The notes: generated by a model not told the origin, from the sequence alone. A stretch of DNA of 64,000 nt from Rhodoferax mekongensis (GCF_032191775.1 NZ_CP132507.1:3497001-3561000), one strand, 5' to 3'; positions 44,001 to 53,330 are shown, numbered from the stretch's first letter. Numbers and translations are program-made.

Positions 44001-45302
44001 TTAAGCCGGGATGACCTTGCGCGCCAGCACCTGATCGATGCGGCGGCCTTCCAGCGTCACGACCTCAAAGGTCCACTCGCCCACCACAATCTTGGCACCG
44101 GGCTGGGGTAGCTGGCCGGTGACCGCCATCAACAAGCCAGCGAGGGTGTTGTAACGGCCGCGCTCTTCGTCCGGCAACTCGTCCTCAATGTCCAGGCGGA
44201 CTTTGAGTTCACCCACCGGCATCAGGCCATCGAGCATCCATTGGCCGTCCTGTTGCAGGGTGGCCCAGGCCTGTTCCTGCGCATCGGGCTGCAGCTCTCC
44301 GGTAATGGCTTCCAGCAGGTCGTGCGGCGTCATCAAACCCTGCACCACACCGTACTCGTCCACCACAAACACCATGCGCGCCGACTTGACGCGGAACTGC
44401 TCAATCAGCTCCATACCGGTCAGCGTCTCCGGCACGAATACCGCCTGCTCTGCCAGGGAATCCACAGTGCCGGTGTAACCGGGCCCCATGGCCAACAGGC
44501 GGGACACGCTCACCACACCCACCACGTTGTCCAGCGAGCCGCGGCACACGGGGTACCAGGAGTGACCATGGTGCTCGCGGCTATCACCTGCTAGCTCCAG
44601 CGCCGCCTTGACGCTGAGATTGGCCTCCATCCACGCAATGTCTACACGGGGAAGCATCATGCTGGTCAGGGGCCGGTCGTCGAGGTGGAACACATTGCGC
44701 ACCATCTGGTGCTCGTGCTCTTCAATGATGCCGGCGTCCACACCTTCTTCCAGGCTGGCCGAGATTTCTTCTTCAGTCACCGCACGGTTGTCGGTGGCGT
44801 TCAGGCGCAGTAAGCGCAAGGTGGCCTGCGTGGCGTACGCCAGCAGTTTCACAAAAGGCTTGGCGCCGGTGGCAACCCAGGTCATGGGTATAGCCAGTGC
44901 ACGCGCCACAGTCTCAGGGTATAGCTGCCCGATGCGCTTGGGTACCAGTTCGCCGAACAGGATGGTGATGAAGGTAATGCCGGTCACTACCAATGCGGTG
45001 GCAGACACCTCAGCCACCCGCTGTGACATGGTGAAGTGGTGAGACAACCACTGCGCAACCCCGTCACTGAACGCGGCCTCACCCACAATGCCGTTGAGCA
45101 TGCCGATGGAGGTAATGCCCACCTGCACCACGGACAAAAACTGCGTCGGGTTGTCCAGCAGGGCCAAGGCTGCCTTGGCCCCCTTGTCTCCGGTCTCGAC
45201 CATGGTTTGCAGCCTGACCTTGCGGCTGGCCGTCAGCGCCAGTTCCGACATGGCGAACACGCCGTTCAACAGGGTAAGGACAAGAATGAGCAGGAAATCC
45301 AT
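44001..45302 (-). CDS. CNNM/CorC-type transport-associated membrane protein
   Basis: A 433-residue protein with an N-terminal CNNM (DUF21) membrane domain of about four helices (FLLILVLTLLNGVFAMSELALTASR in part), a CBS-domain pair (MLPRVDIAWMEANLS, FVVDEYGVVQGLMTPHDLLEAI in part) and a C-terminal CorC/HlyC domain (YNTLAGLLMAVTGQLPQPG). Once called hemolysin-like, such proteins are linked to Mg2+ or Co2+ and polyamine handling. The ATG at 45302 starts at the first membrane helix; 26 upstream codons in frame are disregarded. Confidence 0.9.
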   Translation of the reverse strand: MDFLLILVLTLLNGVFAMSELALTASRKVRLQTMVETGDKGAKAALALLDNPTQFLSVVQVGITSIGMLNGIVGEAAFSDGVAQWLSHHFTMSQRVAEVSATALVVTGITFITILFGELVPKRIGQLYPETVARALAIPMTWVATGAKPFVKLLAYATQATLRLLRLNATDNRAVTEEEISASLEEGVDAGIIEEHEHQMVRNVFHLDDRPLTSMMLPRVDIAWMEANLSVKAALELAGDSREHHGHSWYPVCRGSLDNVVGVVSVSRLLAMGPGYTGTVDSLAEQAVFVPETLTGMELIEQFRVKSARMVFVVDEYGVVQGLMTPHDLLEAITGELQPDAQEQAWATLQQDGQWMLDGLMPVGELKVRLDIEDELPDEERGRYNTLAGLLMAVTGQLPQPGAKIVVGEWTFEVVTLEGRRIDQVLARKVIPA

Positions 45303-45326
45303 GAAAGCCAAGCGAGAATCGAGACC

Positions 45327-46181
45327 ATGGCAATGTACCTTATCGGTGATATCCAGGGCTGCGACAGCGCACTGGAACAACTCACCCGACTGATCGACTT
45401 CTCCCCCAGCCGCGACACCCTGTACCTGCTGGGCGACTTGGTGAACCGTGGCCCCGAGTCGGCGGACGTGTTGCGCCGCCTGATGCGCTACGGCGCCTCA
45501 GCCCGCTGCCTGCTGGGTAACCACGACCTGCACCTGTTGGCCGTGAGCTACGGCGTGCGCAAACCCGGAAAGAAAGACACCCTCACCGATTTGCTGCAGG
45601 CCGACGACGCCCCTGCCCTGCTGCACTGGCTGCATCACCAGAAGCTGGCTCTGTTGGAGAAAGTGGGGGATACAAAACTATTAATGGTCCATGCCGGCGT
45701 TCTACCTGCGTGGACAGCTACCAAAACCATAGCACTCGCCACAGAAGTCGAAGCCGCCCTTCAAGGTCCGGATGCCTCAGGCTTCTTCCGCCAGATGTAC
45801 GGCAATGGCCCTGACACCTGGGATGACAGCTTGCAAGGCGCAGAAAGGCTGCGGTTGATCGTCAACGCGCTCACACGCCTGCGCTACTGCACGCCCGAGG
45901 GCACCATGGAGTTCGCGCATTCGGGAGGGCTAACAGAGGCGCCTGAGGGCTATGTGCCCTGGTTCGATACGCCGAACCGCCAAACCGCAGGCGATGTAGT
46001 GGCCTTCGGCCATTGGTCCACGCTGGGCTGGTTGAACCGCCCTGATGCCTTTGCCTTGGACAGTGGTTGCGTGTGGGGCGGATGCCTCAGTGCACTGCGT
46101 GTCGCACCCGCTGCATCGGGCGGGCTGGACGCCGAGTTGCTGCAAGTGAAGTGCGCCCAGTCCCAGGCTCCCGGGGACTGA
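45327..46181 (+). CDS. apaH: Bis(5'-nucleosyl)-tetraphosphatase, symmetrical
   Basis: ApaH splits Ap4A into two ADP. The 284-residue product has the metallophosphatase motifs GDIQGC, LGDLVNRGP, GNHDLHLL and, later, VHAGVLPAW. The ATG at 45327 opens the family's MYLIGDIQG; a longer upstream frame overlaps the divergent gene and is not used. It lies 24 bases from the CNNM gene start, in the opposite direction. Confidence 0.95.
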   Translation: MAMYLIGDIQGCDSALEQLTRLIDFSPSRDTLYLLGDLVNRGPESADVLRRLMRYGASARCLLGNHDLHLLAVSYGVRKPGKKDTLTDLLQADDAPALLHWLHHQKLALLEKVGDTKLLMVHAGVLPAWTATKTIALATEVEAALQGPDASGFFRQMYGNGPDTWDDSLQGAERLRLIVNALTRLRYCTPEGTMEFAHSGGLTEAPEGYVPWFDTPNRQTAGDVVAFGHWSTLGWLNRPDAFALDSGCVWGGCLSALRVAPAASGGLDAELLQVKCAQSQAPGD

Positions 46182-46196
46182 GCACGAAACTTCCGG

Positions 46197-47696
46197 TCAG
46201 GCGGACTTGAACAGTGCCGCGACCTTGCGCTTGGGCTTGATGTTGGCAGAGATGCCGCGGCTGGAAGGTTTGGCCGCAGACTCCCAAGAAGGAGCAGGTG
46301 CTTCAGCCGCAGGGGCGCTGGGCTCGTAGGGCTTGTCAAAGAAGGGATCACGCGGCGCAGGAGCGGGACGACTGTATTCGCGGGGTGCGCGGGTGCGGTA
46401 GGCGTCATCGCGCTCATTGCTATGGCTGCGGCCACGGCCTTCACCGCGACTGTCTCCACGGCCTTCGCTGCGGGGACCCCGGGCTTGCTCGCCGTTCTCG
46501 GCGTACATGCGGCGGCCATCATTGATGCGGCCTTGGCTGCGGATGTCCGGACGGTCTTCGTCAAACTCCACGGCTTCGAGCTCAATCTTGGTCTTGATCA
46601 GCTTCTCGATGTCCGCCACCAAGCGGGCATCGTTGCCGCCACCGACAAAGCTCACCGCCAGGCCGGAGGCGCCGGCGCGACCGGTACGGCCGATGCGGTG
46701 CACATAGTCTTCTGCGTTGAACGGAATATCCATGTTGAACACGGCGGGCACGTCCTTGATGTCCAAACCGCGGGCGGCCACATCGGTACAGACCAGCAAG
46801 TCCACTTCGCCTTTTTTGAAGGCTTCCAGTGCTTTCAGACGCTCGTCCTGGCTCTTGTCGCCGTGCAGGGCCGCAGCACGCAGACCATCGCGCTCCAGGG
46901 CACGGGTCAGGCGGGCGCAACCGAGCTTGCTGTTCACAAACACAAAGGCTTGCTTGATGTCTTTGCTGCGCACGATCTGCAAAAGGGCGTGGCGCTTGTC
47001 GTCGTCGTTGACGCGGTAGAAATGCTGCTCCACGGTGGAAGCTGTGGCGTTGGAGCGCGCCACTTCAATCGTGATCGGGTTTTGCAGGTAGCTGCTCGCC
47101 AGTCGCTTGATTTCGGGCGAAAAGGTCGCCGAGAACAGCAAGGTGGTCCGCGTCTTGGGCAGATAGCTCAGGATGCGTTGCAGGTCCGGCAGGAAGCCGA
47201 TGTCCAGCATGCGGTCGGCTTCGTCCAGTACCACGTACTCGACCTGGTTCAACACCGCGTTCTTGGCTTCGATGTGGTCCAGCAAACGGCCGGGGGTCGC
47301 CACCAGCACTTCCACACCGGCTTTGAGCTCCAGGGTCTGGGGCTTCATGTCCATGCCACCGAACACCACCGCGCTGCGCAGGTTGGTGTACTTGGCGTAC
47401 AGCTTGACTTGCTGAGCCACTTGGTCAGCCAGCTCGCGGGTTGGCAACAGCACCAAAGCGCGTACGGGGTGGCGGGCGGGAGAGGTGGAAGCGTTTTCGT
47501 GCTTTATCAGGCGCTGCAGCAAAGGCAGTGCGAATGCGGCAGTTTTGCCGGTACCGGTCTGGGCGGCGCCCATCACGTCTTTCCCGGTCAGCACGACAGG
47601 GATGGCCTGCGCCTGAATAGGCGTCATGGTGGTGTAGCCCATCTCCGCCACTGCGCGGGCGAGAGGATTGGCCAGCTGCAGCTGGGCAAAAGCCAT
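46197..47696 (-). CDS. rhlE: DEAD-box RNA helicase, RhlE-like
   Basis: A 499-residue ATP-dependent RNA helicase. Q motif GYTTMTPIQAQAIP, motif I AQTGTGKT, Ia PTREL, II DEAD (VVLDEADRML), III SAT, and IV-VI (VFVNSKLGCARL, CTDVAARGLDI, HRIGRTGRAG) are all intact. The C-terminal 130 residues are Arg/Gly/Ser-rich and unstructured, ending in a basic FSANIKPKRK-like tail. The ATG at 47696 aligns with RhlE starts; a TTG 21 codons upstream is possible. Confidence 0.94.
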   Translation of the reverse strand: MAFAQLQLANPLARAVAEMGYTTMTPIQAQAIPVVLTGKDVMGAAQTGTGKTAAFALPLLQRLIKHENASTSPARHPVRALVLLPTRELADQVAQQVKLYAKYTNLRSAVVFGGMDMKPQTLELKAGVEVLVATPGRLLDHIEAKNAVLNQVEYVVLDEADRMLDIGFLPDLQRILSYLPKTRTTLLFSATFSPEIKRLASSYLQNPITIEVARSNATASTVEQHFYRVNDDDKRHALLQIVRSKDIKQAFVFVNSKLGCARLTRALERDGLRAAALHGDKSQDERLKALEAFKKGEVDLLVCTDVAARGLDIKDVPAVFNMDIPFNAEDYVHRIGRTGRAGASGLAVSFVGGGNDARLVADIEKLIKTKIELEAVEFDEDRPDIRSQGRINDGRRMYAENGEQARGPRSEGRGDSRGEGRGRSHSNERDDAYRTRAPREYSRPAPAPRDPFFDKPYEPSAPAAEAPAPSWESAAKPSSRGISANIKPKRKVAALFKSA

Positions 47697-47871
47697 GGTG
47701 GGCGTGTCCGCGGTGAGCTCGTTGGAGGTCACGGGAGTGGGAGTCAATTCAGTGATCAAATCGGTAAGGCATAGCCATAAAGAGTGCTATCCATCCGATA
47801 GCGGGTCGCCCAAAGGAAGTCAGGGCAAACCTCGATTATCCTCTAGTTCGCGATTTCCACTACGCGCACCC

Positions 47872-47970
47872 GCGGAGTGTGGGGGCTAGATTCCCCGCCG
47901 GGCCGCCCCAAGGGGAATCCGCCCCCTTGGGGGGAGCGACCCGCAAAGCGGCGGAGCCTGGGGGCTAGAT
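47872..47970. repeat. GC-rich intergenic repeat with direct-repeat ends
   Basis: Two 20-base copies of GCGGAGnnTGGGGGCTAGAT (47872-47891 and 47951-47970) flank inverted GC-rich segments (GGGCCGCCCCAAGGGG, CCCCCTTGGGGGG). I remember this element between genes of many Comamonadaceae. Its right end provides the stop codon of the metallopeptidase gene on the other strand. Confidence 0.75.
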
Positions 47971-48870
47971 GGACCGGCTGGAAAACGTGTCACAGCCCTT
48001 GACGCTGCCGGTTTTCAGGCCCTTGTCGAACCAGCGCTGGCGCTGCGCGCTGCTACCGTGGGTAAAGCTCTCCGGCACTACGGCACGCCCTGCGCCGCGC
48101 TGCAAAGCGTCGTCACCGATTTTGGCGGCCGCATTCATGGCCTCCGCCACATCGCCCTCTTCCAACAGCTGGCGGGCGTTGTTGGCGTGGTGCGCCCAGA
48201 CACCGGCAAAGCAATCGGCTTGCAGCTCCAGGCGCACGCTCAGGGCGTTGCCTTCGGCTTCACTGGCGCGCCCACGGGCTTCCTGCACCTTGGCACTGAT
48301 GCCCAACAGGTTTTGTACGTGGTGGCCGACCTCATGGGCGATCACATAGGCCTGCGCAAAGTCACCCGGCGCGCCCAATTGTTTTTGCAGGGTCTCGTAA
48401 AAACCGAGGTCGATATAGACCTTTTGATCCGCAGGGCAATAAAAGGGCCCCATGGCGCTCTGACCCTGGCCGCAAGCGGTGGGCGTGGATCCGCGGAAAA
48501 GCACCAGCTTGGGATTGCGGTAGGTGCCGCCGCCTTTGGAGAAGACCTCACCCCACACATCTTCCGTATCCGCCAGCACGGTGGACACAAATTTGGCCAT
48601 CTTGTCATCGGCCGGCGGCCGTTGGGCCGGTGCCTGCTGCACCTGCGCCGTGGGCGCTGCGCCGCTCAAGGCACTCAAAATCGTCAAGGGGTTGATACCC
48701 AGCACCCATCCGCCCAGCAGGGCGATCACGATGGTGCCTACCCCCAACCGTCCGCTCAGCAGTGCGCCCAGGGGACCGAGCCCACCTCCACTGCCGCCAC
48801 GGAAGCCCCCGCCACCGCCATTACGGCGGTCTTCCACGTTATCGGACTCGCGGTTGCCTTCCCATTTCAT
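47965..48870 (-). CDS. Neutral zinc metallopeptidase, YpfJ family
   Basis: A 301-residue membrane-anchored protein. After a Gly-rich N terminus a single helix ([22 protein letters not shown] in part) leads to the catalytic domain with zinc motif [29 protein letters not shown] and [14 protein letters not shown], which carries the third ligand. Such proteins (zinc_peptidase, DUF2248-like YpfJ) have poorly known substrates. The final codons and stop lie in the GC-rich repeat. Confidence 0.9.
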   Translation of the reverse strand: MKWEGNRESDNVEDRRNGGGGGFRGGSGGGLGPLGALLSGRLGVGTIVIALLGGWVLGINPLTILSALSGAAPTAQVQQAPAQRPPADDKMAKFVSTVLADTEDVWGEVFSKGGGTYRNPKLVLFRGSTPTACGQGQSAMGPFYCPADQKVYIDLGFYETLQKQLGAPGDFAQAYVIAHEVGHHVQNLLGISAKVQEARGRASEAEGNALSVRLELQADCFAGVWAHHANNARQLLEEGDVAEAMNAAAKIGDDALQRGAGRAVVPESFTHGSSAQRQRWFDKGLKTGSVKGCDTFSSRSI

Positions 48871-48893
48871 GTTCTGTCTTTCGCCCGCAGTGG

Positions 48894-49421
48894 TTAACGG
48901 TTTGTTGTGGAGGTTTCAATGAACTGCGCCAGCTCCGCAGACCATTCCGCTGACTCGGGTTGCAAGGCTTGCAGGGATTCAATCTCGACGCCGGCATCAG
49001 CCAGCATCTTTTCGGAAGCGGCGTTCACGCGCTCCTGGTGTGCTTTTTTGTCCAGGTACACCACGCGCTTGATGCCGACCTGGATGATGGACTGCACGCA
49101 TCGCGGGCAGGGGTACTGGGTTGCATAGATGGTGGAGCCATGCAGCGGCAAGGACGTGCAGTTCAGGATGGCGTTCTGCTCGGCATGCACGATGTAGCTG
49201 TGGCGCGAGTTGAGCGGATCGCTGTCGTCGTCCTGCCAGTAATGCTCATCGTGGTCGTCGCAACCACGCGGCAGGCCGTTGTAGCCCACGCCGGAAATCT
49301 TGTTGTCCGGGCCGACGATGCACGCGCCATTGCGCTTGCGGGCGTCTTTGGATCGGGCGGCTGCCAGAAGCGCCACGCCCATGAACATGGAATGCCAGTG
49401 AATCAGAGAGTCGTTTTTCAT
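48894..49421 (-). CDS. dCMP deaminase-like cytidine deaminase family protein
   Basis: A 175-residue zinc deaminase. The catalytic HAEQNAILN holds the His ligand and the Glu proton shuttle, and [10 protein letters not shown] holds the two Cys ligands. The N-terminal [19 protein letters not shown] is typical of the deoxycytidylate deaminase branch (ComEB-like), which makes dUMP from dCMP. A phosphate-binding NGLPRG supports a nucleotide substrate. Close neighbours are unrelated. Confidence 0.88.
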   Translation of the reverse strand: MKNDSLIHWHSMFMGVALLAAARSKDARKRNGACIVGPDNKISGVGYNGLPRGCDDHDEHYWQDDDSDPLNSRHSYIVHAEQNAILNCTSLPLHGSTIYATQYPCPRCVQSIIQVGIKRVVYLDKKAHQERVNAASEKMLADAGVEIESLQALQPESAEWSAELAQFIETSTTNR

Positions 49422-49490
49422 AGCATGCAGTGGTTTTTGTCAGTCTAGCACCGCATGGCTTGACGTCGCTCCGGTGGCTGACGCCTCCAA

Positions 49491-50696
49491 TCAGGCTGGA
49501 CGCAAGCTGCCATTGGCACGCCGCTCCAGCATGACAGACGCCGCAAACACAAACAAACCGAAGAATGACAACACCGCGCCCACATAGCCGGTGGCGGCGT
49601 AGCCGTAACCAAAGGCAATCACCAAGCCGCCCAGCCACGCACCCAACGCATTGGCCACATTGAATGCAGAGTGCAAAGAAGCTGCGGCCAGCGTCTGGCC
49701 ATCGGCAGCCACATCCATCAAGCGGGTCTGAATGGCCGGGCCGGCGGCGAAGGTGCAGCCGATCAAAAACGTGCAGGTGCACAGCATCCAGGGTGAACCT
49801 GCTGTCAGGCTGAACAAGCTCATCACGACGATGTTGAACACCAGCATGCCGCCTATGGTGCCCATCAAGGCAATGTCTGCCAGCTTGGAACCGACCACAT
49901 TGCCCACATTCATGCCCACACCGAACAAAGCCATGATCACCGGAATCATGCCCGCGGGCATGTGTGCTACCTCGGTAGCGGTCCCGGCGATGTACGAAAA
50001 GATGGAGAACATGCCGCCGAAGCCGGTTGCCGCCAGGGTGAGGGTCAGCAAGACTTGGGGATGGGTGAACGCCACCAGCTCACGCATCACACCCGCGCCC
50101 TCGGTGGGCTTGTCGTGCGGCAAGTAAAGCCAGATGAGCGTGACGGTCAGCGCGCCGATCGCACCCACCGACAGGAATAGCACGCGCCAGTTCAAGGATT
50201 GCCCGAAAAACGCCATCACCGGCGTGCCCAGGAGCGTCGCGACGGTGAGGCCCATCATCACGTAGCCCACCGCCTGTGCGCGCATCTGCACCGGCACCAG
50301 CGAGGCAGCCACCAGCGCCGAAACGCCAAAGTACGCACCGTGCGGTAGCCCTGTCAGAAACCGCAGCACCGTAAAGCTCAGGAAATCCGGCGCCAGTGCA
50401 CTGGCCAGATTGCCCACCGTGAACACCGACATCAGAATCAGCAACAGCGAACGGCGCGACGCCTTGGCGCCGGCAATGGCAATCAGCGGCGCACCCACCA
50501 CCACACCCAAAGCGTAGGCACTGATGACATAACCCGCCTGCGGCGTGCTGACCTGAAACGTGGCGGCCACATCCGGCAACAAGCCCATGATGGCGAATTC
50601 ACCCGTACCTATACCGAAGCCCCCGCAAGCCAGTGCCAGGATAACCAGTACCACCTGAAACCGTGTCAACGGGGTGGCGTCTTCTTTTGAATGCAT
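49491..50696 (-). CDS. MFS transporter, AraJ/YdhP-like exporter
   Basis: A 401-residue inner-membrane protein with 12 predicted helices. GTGEFAIMGLLPDVAATFQVSTPQAG in part and the loop GAPLIAIAGAKASRR (motif A) mark the drug:H+ antiporter branch similar to AraJ or YdhP. Substrate unknown; sugars and purine analogues have been reported for relatives. The upstream 40 bases include a repeat element before guaD. Confidence 0.92.
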   Translation of the reverse strand: MHSKEDATPLTRFQVVLVILALACGGFGIGTGEFAIMGLLPDVAATFQVSTPQAGYVISAYALGVVVGAPLIAIAGAKASRRSLLLILMSVFTVGNLASALAPDFLSFTVLRFLTGLPHGAYFGVSALVAASLVPVQMRAQAVGYVMMGLTVATLLGTPVMAFFGQSLNWRVLFLSVGAIGALTVTLIWLYLPHDKPTEGAGVMRELVAFTHPQVLLTLTLAATGFGGMFSIFSYIAGTATEVAHMPAGMIPVIMALFGVGMNVGNVVGSKLADIALMGTIGGMLVFNIVVMSLFSLTAGSPWMLCTCTFLIGCTFAAGPAIQTRLMDVAADGQTLAAASLHSAFNVANALGAWLGGLVIAFGYGYAATGYVGAVLSFFGLFVFAASVMLERRANGSLRPA

Positions 50697-50734
50697 GAAT
50701 TCCTTGGGAACAGTGCGAGGTGCAGGAGCGCAGT

Positions 50735-50788
50735 CGCTACAAAAACAGGAGCTGCTCGCGCAACATCCACGGGCGCCAGGGGCCTAAA
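50735..50788 (+). repeat. Interspersed 55-bp repeat, copy 7, supplying a stop codon
   Basis: GCTACAAAAACAGGAGC, TGCTCGCGCAACATCC, ACGGGCGCCAGGGGCC and TAAAT. The 3' end contains the stop codon of guaD on the minus strand. Confidence 0.85.
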
Positions 50789-52115
50789 TAGCTTGGGAAA
50801 TCACCGTTTGCTCGACCAGGCGGTCATCGCCCAGCACGATCAGGCTAAACAGCAGCTCGTCGAGCTTGGATGCCAACGCCGTCTTGCGGGCCAGGAGCGG
50901 TGTGGCTTGGGGGTTGAGGACCACAAAGTCGGCCTCGCAACCGGGCAGCAAGTTGCCTACCGCAGGCCCACCATTTGAGCCGTCCAGCCCCAAAGCGCCT
51001 GCGGCACCGGCAGTGTGTTGCCACCACAGGTGTTGGGGTGTGAGCGAGAGGCCGGGCTTGGTCTGGCCTTCGCGGCCTACGTAATACGCAGCCAGCATGG
51101 TGTGGAAGGGGCTGAACGATGTGCCGCCCCCCACATCGCTGGCCAGCCCGTACTGGTAGCCCACGCGGTCGGCACCTTCGTAGTCGAAAAAGCCGCTGCC
51201 CAAGAAAAGGTTGCTGGTAGGGCTGATGGCCGCGGCCGCGCCGGTGTCGCGCATCAAGGCGCGGTCGTCGTCATCGAAATGAATGCAGTGGGCGTAGATG
51301 GCGCGTTCGCGCATCAGGCCGAAGTCGTCGTAGGTGGCGAGGTAGGAGCGGGACGCCGGAAACAGCTCTCGCGCCCAGGTGATTTCGTCCTTGTTCTCGG
51401 CCACGTGGCTCTGGATCCATACGTCACCGTATTGCTTGGCCAACTCGCCCGCGCCACGCAACTGGGCATCGGTGCTGGTGGGCGCAAAGCGCGGGGTGAT
51501 GGCGTAGCCCAGGCGGTCCACGCCGTGCCAGCGCTGGATCAGCGACTCGGTATCGCGCAGGCTTTGCTCGGTGCCGCTCAGGCTGCCCTGCCCCTGGTTC
51601 ACCAGGTAGTCCGGCGCATGGCGGTCCATCAGCACCAGCCCGGTGATCAGGCGCATGTGCCTGGCTTGCGCTTGCGCGAACAAGGCGTTCACCGACTCGG
51701 GGTGTGAAGTGGCAAAGGTGAGTGCGGTGGTCACGCCATTGCGCAGCAGCTCTGCTATAAAAAAAGTAGCTGCTTGCGCACTGTGGTCGGGCGCGGAGAA
51801 GCGATTTTCTGCAGGGAATGTGTAGTTCTCCAGCCAGGGCAACAAGCCGCTGGCGGGCGAACCGATGACGTCGATCTGCGGGTAGTGGATGTGTAGGTCA
51901 ATAAATCCCGGCGCGATGATGCGCCCGGGAAAATGCTGCACGGGCACCTGCGGATACTGCCGTGACACGGTGCTGTACGCACCGATGGCCTGCACCACCT
52001 GCCGGCCCTGCGCGTCGGGGCCGACAACCAGCAGGCCATCCTGCTCATACAGGGCACGGGCCACGCCCTCGCTGCGGGGGGCAAACCAGAGGAGAGAGGC
52101 GCGGTAGGCGTTCAT
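50784..52115 (-). CDS. guaD: Guanine deaminase
   Basis: A 443-residue amidohydrolase that converts guanine to xanthine. PGFIDLHIHYPQIDVIGSPASG has the metal-binding HxH, QSHVAENKDE the third His, IYAHCIHFDDDD the fourth, and SDVGGGTSFSPFHTM the catalytic Asp with the SDVGGG signature of GuaD. The ATG at 52115 is chosen; a TTG 21 codons upstream is in frame. A repeat copy overlaps the codons for FSAPDHSAQAATFFIAEL in antisense direction. It fits the downstream purine genes functionally. Confidence 0.95.
   Translation of the reverse strand: MNAYRASLLWFAPRSEGVARALYEQDGLLVVGPDAQGRQVVQAIGAYSTVSRQYPQVPVQHFPGRIIAPGFIDLHIHYPQIDVIGSPASGLLPWLENYTFPAENRFSAPDHSAQAATFFIAELLRNGVTTALTFATSHPESVNALFAQAQARHMRLITGLVLMDRHAPDYLVNQGQGSLSGTEQSLRDTESLIQRWHGVDRLGYAITPRFAPTSTDAQLRGAGELAKQYGDVWIQSHVAENKDEITWARELFPASRSYLATYDDFGLMRERAIYAHCIHFDDDDRALMRDTGAAAAISPTSNLFLGSGFFDYEGADRVGYQYGLASDVGGGTSFSPFHTMLAAYYVGREGQTKPGLSLTPQHLWWQHTAGAAGALGLDGSNGGPAVGNLLPGCEADFVVLNPQATPLLARKTALASKLDELLFSLIVLGDDRLVEQTVISQAI
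51754..51808 (+). repeat. Interspersed 55-bp repeat, copy 8, antisense inside guaD
   Basis: GCTATAAAAAAAGTAGC, TGCTTGCGCACTGTGG and TCGGGCGCGGAG lie on the strand opposite to guaD yet leave its frame open. Confidence 0.7.
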
Positions 52116-52178
52116 GGTGGCGAGCTTCAAAGACGCAGGAGGTGGCGTAGCAGCAATGTCTGTACCAAGCGTTGACAA

Positions 52179-52586
52179 TCAGTGGGCGCGCAGCGTACAG
52201 CTGTCGCCGATGCCATCGCGCCAGACGCGCACTTGCGACAGGCCCGAAAATTCAGCCGCCATGGCGCGCCAGATGAATGCAGCCAGATTCTCCAGCGTTC
52301 CGGGGCCCAAGCCTTCCACTTCGTCCAGCAGGTGGTGATCCAACTGAGGTCGCAGCACCTGAATGGCGTTACGCAAATGACCGAGGTCCACCACCATGCC
52401 GGTGTCGGCATCGGCACTGCCGGCGACGGTCACTTCGGCATGGTAGGTGTGGCCGTGGATGCGGCGGCTTCCGGCGATCTCTTCAGCGTCATCTACCGTG
52501 CGTTTCAACGTGTGGGCGGCGTCAAAGAAGAACTTCTGGCTGACCTCGCAGCTGCGGGGGAGCGGAATGGCGGGTGCTTGGGTCAT
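52179..52586 (-). CDS. queD: 6-carboxy-5,6,7,8-tetrahydropterin synthase
   Basis: QueD makes 6-carboxytetrahydropterin from dihydroneopterin triphosphate, the second step toward queuosine. The 135-residue product has FFFDAAHTLKR and HGHTYHAEVTV with the zinc histidines and the catalytic LDHHLLDEV, plus PTLENLA-like GTLENLAAFIWR. The ATG at 52586 overlaps the queE stop by four bases (ATGA), indicating coupled translation. Confidence 0.94.
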   Translation of the reverse strand: MTQAPAIPLPRSCEVSQKFFFDAAHTLKRTVDDAEEIAGSRRIHGHTYHAEVTVAGSADADTGMVVDLGHLRNAIQVLRPQLDHHLLDEVEGLGPGTLENLAAFIWRAMAAEFSGLSQVRVWRDGIGDSCTLRAH

Positions 52587-53218
52587 CGGATGCCTGTGAT
52601 CTTGTGGGTTTGCAGGGAGAGGCGCCACGCCGGGCGTTGCATGCACTGGGTGATGCAGGTCTCGGTGTTGGCCGCGCGCTGCGGGCTGTCCATGGGCTGC
52701 AGGTAGCGGTGCTTGAAGTCTGCCGCCTCGCACTCCTCCAGGGTGATGCCGGCCTGCGGCCACACCAGCTTGAGCTCATGGCCCTGGCGCTGGATCCACT
52801 GCGAGCCGGCTTTGGGGCTCACGCAAATCCAGTCGATGCCTTCGGGCGCCAAGACGGTGCCGTTCGTTTCCACCGCGATCTGGAAGCCTAATGCGTGCAG
52901 CGCGGCTATCAGCGCGGTGTCGACTTGCAGCAGCGGCTCGCCGCCGGTCATCACCACAAAGCGGTGCGCTGTGTCGCCAGCCGGCCATTGCGCCGCAATG
53001 CGCTCAGCCAGCCCCTGCGCGGTGTTGAACTTGCCGCCCAGCGTGCCGTCGGTGCCCACAAAGTCGGTATCGCAAAACTGGCAGACAGCGGTCGCGCGGT
53101 CCTGCTCCCGGCCGGACCACAGGTTGCAACCCGCAAAGCGGCAAAACACGGCGGGGCGCCCTGCGTGCGAGCCTTCGCCCTGCAGTGTGTAGAAAATTTC
53201 TTTGACTTGGTATGCCAT
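52583..53218 (-). CDS. queE: 7-carboxy-7-deazaguanine synthase
   Basis: QueE is a radical-SAM enzyme that converts the QueD product to 7-carboxy-7-deazaguanine. The 211-residue chain begins YQVKEIFYTLQGEGSHAGRPA, has the cluster cysteines in RFAGCNLWSG and AVCQFCDTDF, and MTGGEPLLQVD for SAM binding. The ATG at 53218 matches the family start; longer frames are not needed. It precedes queD with a 4-base overlap. A tiny frame with a strong ribosome-binding site ends 5 bases upstream. Confidence 0.94.
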   Translation of the reverse strand: MAYQVKEIFYTLQGEGSHAGRPAVFCRFAGCNLWSGREQDRATAVCQFCDTDFVGTDGTLGGKFNTAQGLAERIAAQWPAGDTAHRFVVMTGGEPLLQVDTALIAALHALGFQIAVETNGTVLAPEGIDWICVSPKAGSQWIQRQGHELKLVWPQAGITLEECEAADFKHRYLQPMDSPQRAANTETCITQCMQRPAWRLSLQTHKITGIR

Positions 53219-53223
53219 GGCCG

Positions 53224-53295
53224 TTACGCAGCCACAGCGAATGAGCGGGAGAAACAACAAGCGGCCACAGGCGTGGCGGCGAGGTTTTTGTACAT
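53224..53295 (-). CDS. Possible 23-residue leader peptide upstream of queE
   Basis: AGAGG lies 6 bases before an ATG at 53295 that opens a 23-codon frame (MYKNLAATPVAACCFSRSF then AVAA) ending in TAA 5 bases before the queE ATG. The strong site and tight spacing suggest it is translated and coupled to queE. Whether the peptide matters or only its translation does is unknown. Confidence 0.35.
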   Translation of the reverse strand: MYKNLAATPVAACCFSRSFAVAA

Positions 53296-53330
53296 GGTAG
53301 TCCTCTACATGGCTCCGGAACACAAAAGGC

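Noticed and set aside
45715..45765. AGCTACCAAAACCATAGCACTCGCC inside apaH (given here only as a resemblance to the repeat)
   Set aside because: The residues it encodes fit normal ApaH sequence and the second half of the repeat is absent.
53219..53330. preQ1 riboswitch upstream of queE
   Set aside because: I could not find the compact pseudoknot pattern; only a short leader frame and a terminator further up.
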